Positions 16,070 through 25,242 of a stretch of 64,000 bases of DNA are shown here, in pieces. Numbering within the stretch: the stretch's first letter is position 1; every line of letters begins with the position of its first letter. The position numbers were made by a program, and so were the translations under genes. A model generated the notes under the pieces. The model was not told where the DNA came from, did no database searches, and saw only the letters and a list, made by a program, of their open reading frames with translations. Source of the DNA: an uncultured Bacteroides sp. (GTDB taxonomy: Bacteria; Bacteroidota; Bacteroidia; Bacteroidales; Bacteroidaceae); contig CALUOO010000011.1 in assembly GCA_944322345.1 (NCBI GenBank), forward strand, positions 1-64,000. The letters run 5' to 3'.

Positions 16070-17369
16070 GAACTTACATATTATTCAGCAGATTGTTGCA
16101 AACGCATGCCGTTTCTTGTTGGCTGTTGCATTTACCTTTTCTGGTTTTGTAAAATCCGTAGATCCATTAGGCTTTCAGTATAAAATACAGGATTATTTAG
16201 CGGCATTTGGGCTTTCTTCATGGATTCCTTCTTTTTTCCCTTTATTAGGAGGAATTATATTATCGGGAATTGAATTCTCTGTAGGTATATTTTTACTTTT
16301 TGGTGTGAGAAGATCGTTGGCGTCAGCTTTGGCTTTAATGCTGATGGTTGTAATGACACCATTAACTTTATATTTAGCACTATTCAATCCTGTATCTGAT
16401 TGTGGCTGTTTTGGTGAAGCTTGGGTATTGACTAATTGGGAAACTTTTGCAAAGAATATTGTATTGCTGATAGCATCTATTGTCGTTTTCATTAAAAGAC
16501 GGTTGCTGATTCGTTTCATCAGTCGGAAAATGGAGTGGTTAGTTTCGCTTTATACTTTGTTCTTTGTGTTTGTCCTGTCATTTTATTGTCTTGATCATTT
16601 GCCTGTATTGGATTTTCGTCCCTATAAAATAGGAAATAACATTTCGGAAGGTATGCTTATACCTGAGGATGCCAAACGAGATGTATATGAGTATACTTAT
16701 GTTTTAGAAAAAAACGGAGAAAAGAAAGAGTTTACGTTAGATAATTATCCGGATAGTACATGGACTTTTGTTGAATCACATGCTATTTTGAAAGAAAAAG
16801 GGTATACTCCTCCTATTCAGGATTTTTCTATCACGGATATACATACGGGAGAAGACATCACAGAAGTAATATTGGCAGATAGTAGCTATACTTTTCTGTT
16901 GATTGCTCATCGAATAGAAGAGGCTGATGATAGTAACATTGATTTGATCAATGAAGTGTATGATTACTCGGTTGAAAACAATTATAAATTTTATTGCTTG
17001 ACTTCCTCTTCTGAAGACCAGATAGAATTATGGAAGGATATGACTGGAGCAGAGTATCCATTCTGTCAGATGGATGACATTACACTGAAAACTATTATTC
17101 GCTCCAATCCGGGACTGATGTTGATTAAAAGCGGAACTATTCTGAATAAATGGAGCGATGAAGAAATTCCGGATGAATATGAATTAACCGATAGATTGGA
17201 GAATTTACCACTAGGCAAACAAAAACAGGTGAGTGATACTCGGACAATTGGATATGTATGCTTGTGGTTTATACTACCTTTACTGTTGATATTGGGAATA
17301 GATGTTTTTATTGTTCGTCGGTTAGAACGTAAACAGGCTAGAAAGAAGCAGCTTCAACAGGAAGAGTAA
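16059..17369 (+). CDS. DoxX/MauE-like membrane protein with thioredoxin-like tail
   Basis: A 436-residue inner-membrane protein. Four helices (about residues 12-170) resemble the DoxX/MauE family, including the DCGCFGEAW motif in a loop. A further helix precedes a periplasmic domain of about 190 residues with a thioredoxin-like pattern but no CXXC, and a last helix lies near 395-415. The start appears to be TTG (16059), 11 bases inside DUF1599, so translation is probably coupled. A role in thiol or quinone redox chemistry is suggested by family, not shown. Confidence 0.8.
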   Translation: MENKNLHIIQQIVANACRFLLAVAFTFSGFVKSVDPLGFQYKIQDYLAAFGLSSWIPSFFPLLGGIILSGIEFSVGIFLLFGVRRSLASALALMLMVVMTPLTLYLALFNPVSDCGCFGEAWVLTNWETFAKNIVLLIASIVVFIKRRLLIRFISRKMEWLVSLYTLFFVFVLSFYCLDHLPVLDFRPYKIGNNISEGMLIPEDAKRDVYEYTYVLEKNGEKKEFTLDNYPDSTWTFVESHAILKEKGYTPPIQDFSITDIHTGEDITEVILADSSYTFLLIAHRIEEADDSNIDLINEVYDYSVENNYKFYCLTSSSEDQIELWKDMTGAEYPFCQMDDITLKTIIRSNPGLMLIKSGTILNKWSDEEIPDEYELTDRLENLPLGKQKQVSDTRTIGYVCLWFILPLLLILGIDVFIVRRLERKQARKKQLQQEE

Positions 17370-17411
17370 ACGAATGAGAAATTTTATTAACCCTTTAAAT
17401 AGAAAGTAAAA

Positions 17412-18167
17412 ATGAGAAAGAACATTGTTGCAGGAAACTGGAAAATGAACAAAACCCTTCAGGAGGGTATTGCTTTAGCAAAAGAGTTGAATGAAGTATT
17501 GACCAATGAAAAGCCGAATTGTGATGTAATCATCTGTACTCCGTTTATTCATTTGGCTTCTGTTACTCCTTTTGTAGATCCTGCAAAGATTGGTGTAGGT
17601 GCAGAAAACTGTGCAGACAAAGAATCTGGTGCATATACAGGAGAGGTATCTGCTGCTATGGTAGCTTCTACTGGCGCTAAATATGTAATTCTAGGACACT
17701 CAGAGCGTCGTGCTTACTATGGTGAAACTGTAGCTATTCTTCAGGAAAAAGTGAAATTGGCCTTGGCTAATGGTTTGACTCCTATTTTCTGTATTGGCGA
17801 GGTTTTGGAAGAACGCGAAGCTAATAAGCAGAACGAGGTAGTAGCTGCTCAATTGGAATCTGTATTCTCATTGTCTGCAGAAGATTTTTCTAAGATTATT
17901 TTGGCTTACGAACCGGTTTGGGCTATTGGTACAGGTAAGACTGCAACTCCAGAGCAGGCACAGGAAATCCATGCTTTCATCCGTTCATTGGTGGCAGATA
18001 AATATGGTAAAGAAGTAGCAGAAAACACCTCTATTCTTTATGGTGGAAGCTGCAAGCCTTCTAATGCTAAAGAATTGTTTGCAAATCCAGATGTAGACGG
18101 TGGATTGATTGGTGGTGCGGCATTGAAAGTGGCAGATTTCAAAGGTATCATTGATGCTTTCAATTAA
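17412..18167 (+). CDS. tpiA: Triosephosphate isomerase
   Basis: TpiA interconverts DHAP and glyceraldehyde-3-phosphate. The 251-residue protein has GNWKMNKT (Lys about 11), the catalytic His in ILGHSERR (about 96), the catalytic Glu in [15 protein letters not shown] (about 167) and the [11 protein letters not shown] phosphate loop. It lies 42 bases after the DoxX-like gene and has a terminator at 18193. Confidence 0.97.
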   Translation: MRKNIVAGNWKMNKTLQEGIALAKELNEVLTNEKPNCDVIICTPFIHLASVTPFVDPAKIGVGAENCADKESGAYTGEVSAAMVASTGAKYVILGHSERRAYYGETVAILQEKVKLALANGLTPIFCIGEVLEEREANKQNEVVAAQLESVFSLSAEDFSKIILAYEPVWAIGTGKTATPEQAQEIHAFIRSLVADKYGKEVAENTSILYGGSCKPSNAKELFANPDVDGGLIGGAALKVADFKGIIDAFN

Positions 18168-18192
18168 TTAAAAGAGACTATTTCAATATTAT

Positions 18193-18234
18193 CCTCTCCT
18201 CACTTTTATGAGAGAAAGGTGGGGAGAGGTTTTC
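18193..18234 (+). terminator. Intrinsic terminator after tpiA
   Basis: CCTCTCCTCAC and GTGGGGAGAGG pair through 11 bp (one G-T) around a 15-base loop, then TTTTC. It lies just before the SPOR gene. Confidence 0.75.
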
Positions 18235-18244
18235 TTTATAAGGT

Positions 18245-18694
18245 ATGAGAAAACTTGGTTTATTTATTTTTTCGGTTGTTTTGGCAACTGCTACATTGCA
18301 GGCTCAGAATATCATAAAGAGTCTTGAGCAAAAGATTCCGGGACAGGGAACTGTCACAATTCATCAGGATCCTGCCATTGAGGCTTTGTTGGGAGTGTCA
18401 AGAAACGCACAGGAAGGAAAGAAGGTAATAAAAATTTCAGGTTTTCGTGTACAGGCATATGCCGGTAATAATACACGTCGTGCCATGAATGAGGCTCACG
18501 AAGTGGCAGCGAAGATTAAGGAGCATTTCCCTGATTTACCAGTATATACCACTTTCAATTCTCCTCGGTGGCTTTGCCGCGTAGGTGATTTCCATACTAT
18601 TGAGGAGGCCGATGCTGCCATGCGTAAAATGCGTGCAACCGGTATATTTAAAGAAGTCTCTATTGTGAAAGACAATATTAATATTGAGCTATAA
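18245..18694 (+). CDS. Secreted SPOR-domain protein
   Basis: A 149-residue protein with a signal peptide ending near LQAQ (about 21) and a C-terminal SPOR domain (about 63-148: FRVQAYAGNNTRRAMNEA, then RVGDFHTIEEADAAMRKM). SPOR domains bind septal peptidoglycan that lacks stem peptides, so it probably marks division sites from the periplasm. It sits between tpiA and folE in a housekeeping run. Confidence 0.87.
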   Translation: MRKLGLFIFSVVLATATLQAQNIIKSLEQKIPGQGTVTIHQDPAIEALLGVSRNAQEGKKVIKISGFRVQAYAGNNTRRAMNEAHEVAAKIKEHFPDLPVYTTFNSPRWLCRVGDFHTIEEADAAMRKMRATGIFKEVSIVKDNINIEL

Positions 18695-18834
18695 ATGTTT
18701 ACTTTTTAGCTCAGTGTTGAGATTCCTAATTCTTCGGTTAATTACTGCTAGGGAATGGACTACTGAGTGTCGCTAAAACTAATTGCTCAAAACTTACAGT
18801 TTACTGCTCATTATTCAAAATTCACTATTCATTT

Positions 18835-19419
18835 ATGTTAGGAAAGGAAGAAATCCATTCTCCCCATTTGGAGGAACTGAAAAGTCATTATCGTAGTATT
18901 ATCTCATTATTAGGAGAGGATGTAGAACGGGAAGGATTATTGAAAACTCCTGAACGGGTTGCTAAAGCGATGTTGACATTGACAAAAGGATATACGATGG
19001 ATCCCCACGAGGTGCTCCGTTCGGCCAAATTTAAGGAAGAATACAGTCAGATGGTGATTGTGAAGGATATTGATTTCTTTTCGTTATGTGAGCATCATAT
19101 GTTACCATTCTATGGGAAGGCACATGTTGCCTATATTCCTAATGGATATATTACGGGGCTCAGCAAGATTGCCCGTGTGGTGGATATATTCTCGCATCGT
19201 TTACAAGTGCAGGAGCGTATGACATTGCAGATCAAGGAATGTATTCAGGAAACGCTTAATCCACTGGGAGTCATGGTCGTGGTAGAGGCAAAGCATATGT
19301 GTATGCAGATGCGTGGAGTAGAAAAACAGAACTCCATTACAACCACTTCCGATTTTACCGGAGCTTTCAATCAGGCGAAGACACGTGAAGAGTTCATGAA
19401 CCTGATACGTAATAGATAA
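18835..19419 (+). CDS. folE: GTP cyclohydrolase I
   Basis: FolE opens GTP to make 7,8-dihydroneopterin triphosphate, the first step to tetrahydrofolate. The 194-residue protein has the zinc ligands in [16 protein letters not shown] (Cys and His, about 84-90), Cys in [12 protein letters not shown] (about 155), and [10 protein letters not shown]. The ATG at 18835 follows 140 non-coding bases; no riboswitch is recognised there. The gene converges on dnaG. Confidence 0.96.
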   Translation: MLGKEEIHSPHLEELKSHYRSIISLLGEDVEREGLLKTPERVAKAMLTLTKGYTMDPHEVLRSAKFKEEYSQMVIVKDIDFFSLCEHHMLPFYGKAHVAYIPNGYITGLSKIARVVDIFSHRLQVQERMTLQIKECIQETLNPLGVMVVVEAKHMCMQMRGVEKQNSITTTSDFTGAFNQAKTREEFMNLIRNR

Positions 19420-19436
19420 AGATTTAATAATGAAGA

Positions 19437-19478
19437 ATGAAGAATTTCCTGCGGCATTTGAGGTTCTTCATTTTTTAT
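19437..19478 (+). terminator. Terminator between folE and dnaG
   Basis: AATGAAGAA and TTCTTCATT form a 9-bp stem with an 18-base loop, followed by T. It touches the dnaG stop codon. It may serve both converging genes. Confidence 0.65.
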
Positions 19479-21556
19479 CTTAGTACTACCCGGTCTCCCA
19501 AACGTTTTGCCATGAGGCTTTGTACCCCTCTGAGCTGGTTGTAGCGTTGCATGATGTCATTGCATTTCTCATTGTCCTGCATTATTGCTGGATCTCGTAA
19601 GGCATAAAGCATATGCTTCAGCTCTTCTGTTACAATGGCATATTTGAAATTGATCATCAGCAAGGGAACCAGTTCGTAGAGCCGTTCTTCATCGGTAACT
19701 ATCTTTTGTGATTTGGAGTGGTATTTACTTAGCTGATAACGCACGTTGATCAGATCTACACTCAGTTTGCTGATTGCAGGATCAGGATGTGTCAGAAAAT
19801 AGTGTTCAGCCACGAATCCTGTGTCGTGCAAGTGAGCTGCAGCCTCGGCAAGCATTTGGCGGTGTAGTGGATTATGGAAGGTCAGTTCGTCTTCCTGCAG
19901 GTCGGACACGACATATTCGATGACTGTCAGTGGAACTTCATTACCCTCTTCGTCCTCTATGTTACACATTACCTTCTCACCATAACGGATGACTGCTTGT
20001 AGAATCAGACGTTCGAATTTGTAGAACTCCTGTCCCTCTTTTCCTTCTTGTGGGATAAAGGAACTGTATACTTCTTCCTGAGGAGCGGCAGGAGGATTTG
20101 TCCCGTTGTTGATTTCTTCTTCGGTAGGCAGAGGAGCGGTGTTGTCTGATATCGGAGAAGCTGTTCCTTCTGCGGTGGCAGCATTCGTAAGCGTCCGGTT
20201 GGCAGCACGGCGTTCGCGTTCGGCCTGTTCGGCACGTTTTTGTGCTTGTGCTTCCCGTCGTTTGGCTACTTCCGACACTAACAGTCTGTCTTCAACATGC
20301 AGCAGTTGTGCACATTCTTTGATGTAAACATCCCTTACAATGGCTTCGGGGATAACCGAAATGCTTTGTACCAGATTGCCGATCAGTTCTGCCCGGCGGA
20401 TGGGGTCTTTCCCCGCCTCTTCGAGCAACAGGTTGGTCTTGAACCGTATGAAGTCTGTTTCATGCTCTTTGATGAAAGCCTGAAATTCCGATGAGTTGTG
20501 CTTACGTGCAAATGAGTCGGGATCATCTCCGTCGGGCAGCAGGCATACTTTGATGTTCATACCCTCTTCCAACAACATGTCGATTCCTCGTATGGAGGCT
20601 TTGATGCCTGCCATATCGCCGTCGTAGAGTACGGTGATATTGTTTGTAAACCGGTGGATCATGCGGATCTGTCCCGGTGTAAGCGCGGTGCCGGATGAGG
20701 CGACAACATTCTCGATGCCCGACTGGTGCATGGAGATGACGTCCGTATAGCCTTCTACGAGAAAGCAGCGGTCTTGTTTTACAATGGCTTGCTTGGCAAA
20801 ATAGATGCCGTAGAGCTCATTGCTTTTATGATAGATCTCGGATTCGGGTGAGTTGACATATTTTACCTTTACTCCTTTGGTGGCACTGGCAAGTACACGA
20901 CCTCCGAAGGCTACCACTTTGCCCGACAGGGTATGTACGGGGAAAATAACTCTTCCCCAAAAACGGTCGCGTAGTCGGTGATCGTCGGTCTCATAACACA
21001 GACCTGTTTTTACCAGATACTCCTGCTTGTATCCTTTTCGCAGTGCTTCTTGTGCAAAAGCATCGTGACTTTCAGTACAATAGCCCAATTGGAATTTCTC
21101 GATGATGTCGTCTCGGAAACCACGGTTGCGAAAGTAGGCCATCCCTACACTTCGCCCTTCTGTATGGTTTTTCAGTATGTTCTGAAAATAGTCGCGTGCA
21201 AAGCCGTTGACAATGAAGAGGCTCTCCCGTTCGCTTTGTGCTGCTTTCTCTTCGCTGCTCAACTCCCGTTCCTGGATCTCGATGTGATACTTCTTGGCAA
21301 GGTAGCGCAACGCTTCGGGATAGGACATCTGTTCGTGTTCCATGATGAAGTGTACGGCATTCCCTCCTTTCCCACAGGCGAAGCATTTGCACAGCCCTTT
21401 GGCCGGTGAGACGTAAAACGACGGAGTTTTGTCGTCGTGGAACGGGCAAAGACCGACGTAATTCACTCCCCGCTTGCGTAGGGTCACAAAGTCTGACACA
21501 ACATCCATTATCTGGGCTGCATCCAATATCCGGTCAATCGTTCCTTGGTCTATCAT
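19475..21556 (-). CDS. dnaG: DNA primase
   Basis: DnaG makes RNA primers for replication. The 693-residue protein has the zinc-binding domain CPFHDDKTPSF then CFACGKGG (Cys/His, about 38-64), the catalytic core, and the TOPRIM motif FLVEGYTDVISMHQSG (about 262-277) with the YDGDMAGIKA metal site (about 308-317). A low-complexity linker rich in Arg, Ala and Glu (about 430-500) joins the helicase-binding end. Its -7 box is at 21589-21596. Confidence 0.96.
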   Translation of the reverse strand: MIDQGTIDRILDAAQIMDVVSDFVTLRKRGVNYVGLCPFHDDKTPSFYVSPAKGLCKCFACGKGGNAVHFIMEHEQMSYPEALRYLAKKYHIEIQERELSSEEKAAQSERESLFIVNGFARDYFQNILKNHTEGRSVGMAYFRNRGFRDDIIEKFQLGYCTESHDAFAQEALRKGYKQEYLVKTGLCYETDDHRLRDRFWGRVIFPVHTLSGKVVAFGGRVLASATKGVKVKYVNSPESEIYHKSNELYGIYFAKQAIVKQDRCFLVEGYTDVISMHQSGIENVVASSGTALTPGQIRMIHRFTNNITVLYDGDMAGIKASIRGIDMLLEEGMNIKVCLLPDGDDPDSFARKHNSSEFQAFIKEHETDFIRFKTNLLLEEAGKDPIRRAELIGNLVQSISVIPEAIVRDVYIKECAQLLHVEDRLLVSEVAKRREAQAQKRAEQAERERRAANRTLTNAATAEGTASPISDNTAPLPTEEEINNGTNPPAAPQEEVYSSFIPQEGKEGQEFYKFERLILQAVIRYGEKVMCNIEDEEGNEVPLTVIEYVVSDLQEDELTFHNPLHRQMLAEAAAHLHDTGFVAEHYFLTHPDPAISKLSVDLINVRYQLSKYHSKSQKIVTDEERLYELVPLLMINFKYAIVTEELKHMLYALRDPAIMQDNEKCNDIMQRYNQLRGVQSLMAKRLGDRVVLR

Positions 21557-21588
21557 TGTCCTTCCTCTTTTTTCTGCTTTTGCGGATA

Positions 21589-21596
21589 CAAAGTTA
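21589..21596 (-). promoter_or_regulatory. -7 box of dnaG
   Basis: On the minus strand TAACTTTG matches TAnnTTTG, 33 bases before the dnaG start. A TTTC about 18 bases upstream is a poor -33 box. Confidence 0.55.
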
Positions 21597-21834
21597 CAGG
21601 ATATTTTGTAGATGGAAAATCTTTTTGAGGGCTGATGTTAGTTAGCATGCGGGTATTCTGTTGGAATAACTATTTTTGTGGTCTGCCAATTTCCTGCTGG
21701 AGGTTACCGAATGTGCACGACATGCTCATCTCGTGCAGATATACTATGTTTTGTGTAGAATTAACTGAAGAAAGAAGTAGGTGACTTTTCCCGATTGATT
21801 GCCGGGAGGATGTCTGTAGGAGGATAAATCAGAG

Positions 21835-21866
21835 AAAGCCCGGGCTTGTGAAAGTCTGGGCTTTTA
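21835..21866 (-). terminator. Terminator of the aromatic operon
   Basis: On the minus strand AAAAGCCC and GGGCTTT pair around an imperfect extended stem, 16 bases after the tyrA stop. The gap 21597-21834 to dnaG holds only an unremarkable 7-bp hairpin (TGCACGA with TCGTGCA, near 21713-21737) and no gene. Confidence 0.7.
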
Positions 21867-21881
21867 TTGTTTGTAAGGATA

Positions 21882-22655
21882 TTATTTGATTTTCTCTCTG
21901 ATTCGGGTCAGATATTTCTTCATGCCCTCGGCATCGCGGTGTTCGATGATTTCGAGCAGGTTTTTCAGCTCCGTGCGGATGTTTGCCACCTGCGACGGGG
22001 TGCGGGGATTGAACAGTATCTCCTGCAGCAGGTAGTCGTCTTCGCTGAGCAGTCCTTTGGCGATTGCCATGTGTTTCTTGAAGGTGGTGCCCGGCGCTTC
22101 CTGATGTTTCATCACCGCCGTGAATACGAAAGTGGACACGAAGGGGATGGAGAGCGAGTAGGCGACCGTGTCGTCATGCTCGTCGAACGTGTATTCGAAG
22201 ATGTTCAGGTGTAACGTCTGGTACAGGTCTTTGAAGAAGATTTTTCCCAAATGGTCGCCTTCGCTGATGATGATGGCGTTTTCGTTGCTCAGGTTGCTCA
22301 GGCTGGCGAAGGTGGGGCCGAACATGGGGTGCGTGGAGACATAGCGGAAACCGCTTTCTTCGTAGAACCGTTTCAGCCCGGTTTTCACCGAGGCGATGTC
22401 GCTGATGATGCAGTCTTTGGGAAGTACGGGCAGTACGGTGCGGAATGCGTCGAGTGTGTATTTCACCGTGGCGGCATTGATTACCAGCTCCGGCTCGAAT
22501 TCCTTGATTTCGTCCAACGTGGTGAAACGGTAGGTGTTGTAGACGAAACGCAACTGGTGTGGATTGACGTCGAACACGGCCGTCTCGTGCTGAAAGCTCA
22601 GCAGGTCTGTAAAGAAGGAGCCCATTTTCCCGGCTCCGAGTATCAGGATTCTCAT
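21882..22655 (-). CDS. tyrA: Prephenate dehydrogenase
   Basis: TyrA oxidises prephenate to 4-hydroxyphenylpyruvate for tyrosine. The 257-residue protein starts MRILILGAGKMGSFFTDLL at 22655, an NAD-binding Rossmann loop. It has STHPMFGPTFASLS with the conserved His (about 112-125) and a helical C-terminal domain with no ACT domain. It is the last gene of the aromatic operon, 227 bases after the DAHP synthase gene; that gap holds a MITE-like inverted repeat. Confidence 0.9.
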   Translation of the reverse strand: MRILILGAGKMGSFFTDLLSFQHETAVFDVNPHQLRFVYNTYRFTTLDEIKEFEPELVINAATVKYTLDAFRTVLPVLPKDCIISDIASVKTGLKRFYEESGFRYVSTHPMFGPTFASLSNLSNENAIIISEGDHLGKIFFKDLYQTLHLNIFEYTFDEHDDTVAYSLSIPFVSTFVFTAVMKHQEAPGTTFKKHMAIAKGLLSEDDYLLQEILFNPRTPSQVANIRTELKNLLEIIEHRDAEGMKKYLTRIREKIK

Positions 22656-22667
22656 AATAAAGTCCCT

Positions 22668-22806
22668 CCCCGGAGGGTGTATCAAAACTCACTACAGATT
22701 GCGCAGATTTACACAGAACGGTTCGTAATGTACAGATAATCAACTGGAATAATCTGTGATAATCTGCGTAATCTGTGGTGAATCATTGTTTTGGCACACC
22801 CTCGGT
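22668..22806. repeat. MITE-like inverted repeat, about 139 bp
   Basis: The two ends are inverted copies. The outer arms CGGAGGGTGT and ACACCCTC(GG) are followed inward by CAAAAC and GTTTTG. The inner arms are CACTACAGATTGCGCAG and CTGCGTAATCTGTGGTG, part of a 28-bp pairing with only two mismatches plus G-T pairs (22690-22717 with 22751-22780). About 33 bases form the loop. It contains no ORF and lies inside the operon between the DAHP synthase gene and tyrA. A related single-arm copy is at 36043-36080. Confidence 0.8.
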
Positions 22807-22882
22807 AAGAGGATGATTGTTATTGGTTAGGGTGAATAATTCTTGTTAGTCTCGCAATCTCCCTTTTGCTTGGTGAAGGGGG

Positions 22883-23944
22883 TTACTTGTTGATGATTTC
22901 CATCTGTTGCCTTACGCTCTCTTCGTGGATGGCTTCGAACACTTTTTTGATGAACTCTGCATCCATGCCGCATAGTGCGCCTTGCGAACCGCGCTTTTCC
23001 AGAATCTCGTTGTAACGTCCTGTCTGGAGGATGGTCATGCCGTGCTCCTTCTTGTAAGTGCCTATTTCGCGGGCAATGCGCATCCGTTTGGCAAGTTCCT
23101 GAATCAGGTTGTCGTCACATTCGTCTATCTGCTTGCGGAGTTCACTCAAGTTTTCGGTGCTCTGGTTGGTTTCGCGGATAACCAGCAGGTTGAGGATATA
23201 GTCCAGAATGTCAGGAGTCACCTGTTGGGCGGCGTCGCTCCATGCACAGTCCGGATTGCAGTGGCTTTCTACAATCAGCCCGTCAAATCCCAAATCCATT
23301 GCCTGTTGGCAAAGCGGTGCAATCAGTTCGCGTTTCCCTCCGATGTGGCTGGGGTCGCACAAAATGGGCAGGTTGGGGATGCGTCGGCGCAGCTCGATAG
23401 GGATATGCCATTGAGGCAGGTTGCGGTAGATTTTCTTGTCGTATGACGAGAATCCACGATGGATAGCTCCTATCCGCTTCAGACCGGCATTGTTGATACG
23501 TTCCAATGCGCCTATCCACAGTTCGAGGTCTGGGTTGACGGGGTTCTTCACCAGTACGGGGATGTCTACTCCTTTCAGTGCATCGGCTATCTCCTGCACG
23601 GCGAAGGGGTTGGCAGTGGTACGTGCGCCTATCCACAGAATGTCGATCCCGGCTTTCAGGCTTTCGTATACATGTTTGGCTGTGGCTACTTCGGTTGAGA
23701 CGTACATGCCTGTTTCTTTCTTCACCTCTTTCAGCCACGGTAGTCCGTCCACTCCGACTCCTTCGAATCCTCCCGGTTTTGTGCGTGGCTTCCAGATGCC
23801 CGCGCGGAATATCTTCACTCCTTTGCCTGCCAGTTGTTTGGCGGTTTCCATTACCTGTTCTTCAGTTTCAGCACTACATGGTCCGGCTATAACCATCGGT
23901 CGTTTCTCTTCGATGCCGGGAAGTAAAATTGATTCGAGTTCCAT
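22883..23944 (-). CDS. DAHP synthase fused to chorismate mutase
   Basis: A 353-residue bifunctional enzyme. The N-terminal domain (about 1-260) is a class I-beta DAHP synthase, with GPCSAET, the KPRTKPGGF segment and IGARTT, making the first intermediate of the shikimate pathway. The C-terminal AroQ chorismate mutase (about 270-350: LRKQIDECDDNLIQELAKR, IAREIGTYKKEHG) makes prephenate from chorismate. Fusing the first and the branch steps allows feedback by prephenate. The ATG at 23944 is preferred to one 27 bases upstream. Transcribed after the aminotransferase gene. Confidence 0.94.
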   Translation of the reverse strand: MELESILLPGIEEKRPMVIAGPCSAETEEQVMETAKQLAGKGVKIFRAGIWKPRTKPGGFEGVGVDGLPWLKEVKKETGMYVSTEVATAKHVYESLKAGIDILWIGARTTANPFAVQEIADALKGVDIPVLVKNPVNPDLELWIGALERINNAGLKRIGAIHRGFSSYDKKIYRNLPQWHIPIELRRRIPNLPILCDPSHIGGKRELIAPLCQQAMDLGFDGLIVESHCNPDCAWSDAAQQVTPDILDYILNLLVIRETNQSTENLSELRKQIDECDDNLIQELAKRMRIAREIGTYKKEHGMTILQTGRYNEILEKRGSQGALCGMDAEFIKKVFEAIHEESVRQQMEIINK

Positions 23945-24039
23945 AATTCTTTCTTTTTTAGTGTTTACCACAGAGGATGCAATGCTCCGCCGGGGTATCT
24001 TCTTTTGTTTAAATGTTTGCCATTGTAGGGGCTATGCAA

Positions 24040-25242
24040 TCATGCCCTTTTATTTTCAAGAGATTGTTTTATTCTTTGCAGCGCTTCGTCCAGCCGCTCG
24101 TCTTTACAGCAGAGTGAGATGCGGATGTATCTTGCCCCGTTGCTTCCGAAGATAAATCCGGGAGTGATGAAGACGCGGGCTTGGTGGAGCACCTGTTCGG
24201 TCAGCTCTTCCACGTTGGAATATGAATCGGGAATCTTTCCCCAAAGAAACATTCCTACCTGATGTTCGTCGTAGGTACAGCCCAATGTCTGCATGATTTC
24301 ACCGGCAAGGTGTCGACGATTGCGGTAGTTACGGTTATTACCTTCATACCAGTCGGCATCTGCTTCCAGTGCGGTGGCTGCTGCCAGCTGCATGGCGCGG
24401 AACATACCGCTATCGATATTGCTTTTTACCTTCAGCACCCACTGCACGAACTCTGCGTTCGAGGCAAGCATGCCGATCCGCCATCCGGGCATATTGTGGC
24501 TTTTGCTCATAGAGTTGAATTCGATGCAACACTCTTTGGCTCCCGGTATGCTGAGGATACTCAATGGATGGTCGTTCAGGATGAAGCTGTAAGGGTTGTC
24601 GTTGACAATGACAATGTTACGGCGGCGTGCAAAGTCGACAAGGCGTTCGTACAATTCCGGCGTGGCATTGGCGCCGGTCGGCATGTTGGGGTAGTTGGTC
24701 CACATCAGCCGGACACGGCTGGTATCCAGTTTCTCCAGTGCCTCAAAGTCAGGCATCCATCCGTTCTCTTCTTTCAGGTCGTAGTTGACGATTTCTGCAC
24801 CGAGCAGACGGCTCAGTGAAGTGTAGGTGGGGTAACCGGGATTGGGCACCAGTATCTGTTCACCGGGATTGACAAATGCCAGTGTGACATGGAGAATACC
24901 CTCTTTCGAGCCGATAAGAGGCTGTATCTCGGTGTTGGCGTCCAAATCGACGTCGTACCACCGTTTGTACCATGCAGCGAAGGCGCGGCGCAGTTCGGGT
25001 ATGCCGGTGTAGGGCTGGTATCCGTGTCCGTTCGGATTGTGTGCATTGCTGCATAGTGTTTCAATTGTCTTTTCAGAAGGTGGCATGTCGGGGCTTCCGA
25101 TTCCCAGACTGATGACGTCTTTCCCTTCTGCGTTCATCTGTGCCACTTCTTTCAGCTTGCGTGAGAAGTAGTATTCGCTGACACCTCCCAACCTCATGGC
25201 CGGAGCTATCTTATACGTTTGATTTTCCTTCTGCATATTCAC
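24040..25242 (-). CDS. Aromatic-pathway aminotransferase, class I
   Basis: A 400-residue PLP-dependent aminotransferase of fold type I. The PLP Lys is in NSMSKSHNMPGWRIGM (about 246-261); the Asn motif is TNYPNMPTGA and the final Arg lies in YIRISLCC. The sequence resembles LL-diaminopimelate/aspartate aminotransferases, but the neighbours are pheA, DAHP synthase-chorismate mutase and tyrA. I infer that it transaminates prephenate, phenylpyruvate or 4-hydroxyphenylpyruvate. It overlaps the end of pheA by 32 bases, so translation is probably coupled. Confidence 0.85.
   Translation of the reverse strand: MNMQKENQTYKIAPAMRLGGVSEYYFSRKLKEVAQMNAEGKDVISLGIGSPDMPPSEKTIETLCSNAHNPNGHGYQPYTGIPELRRAFAAWYKRWYDVDLDANTEIQPLIGSKEGILHVTLAFVNPGEQILVPNPGYPTYTSLSRLLGAEIVNYDLKEENGWMPDFEALEKLDTSRVRLMWTNYPNMPTGANATPELYERLVDFARRRNIVIVNDNPYSFILNDHPLSILSIPGAKECCIEFNSMSKSHNMPGWRIGMLASNAEFVQWVLKVKSNIDSGMFRAMQLAAATALEADADWYEGNNRNYRNRRHLAGEIMQTLGCTYDEHQVGMFLWGKIPDSYSNVEELTEQVLHQARVFITPGFIFGSNGARYIRISLCCKDERLDEALQRIKQSLENKRA

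Noticed and set aside
18709..18767. Foldable region CTCAGT...ACTGAG before folE, as a riboswitch
   Set aside because: The stems are short and interrupted, no known riboswitch core is present, and it may be only the end of the SPOR transcript.
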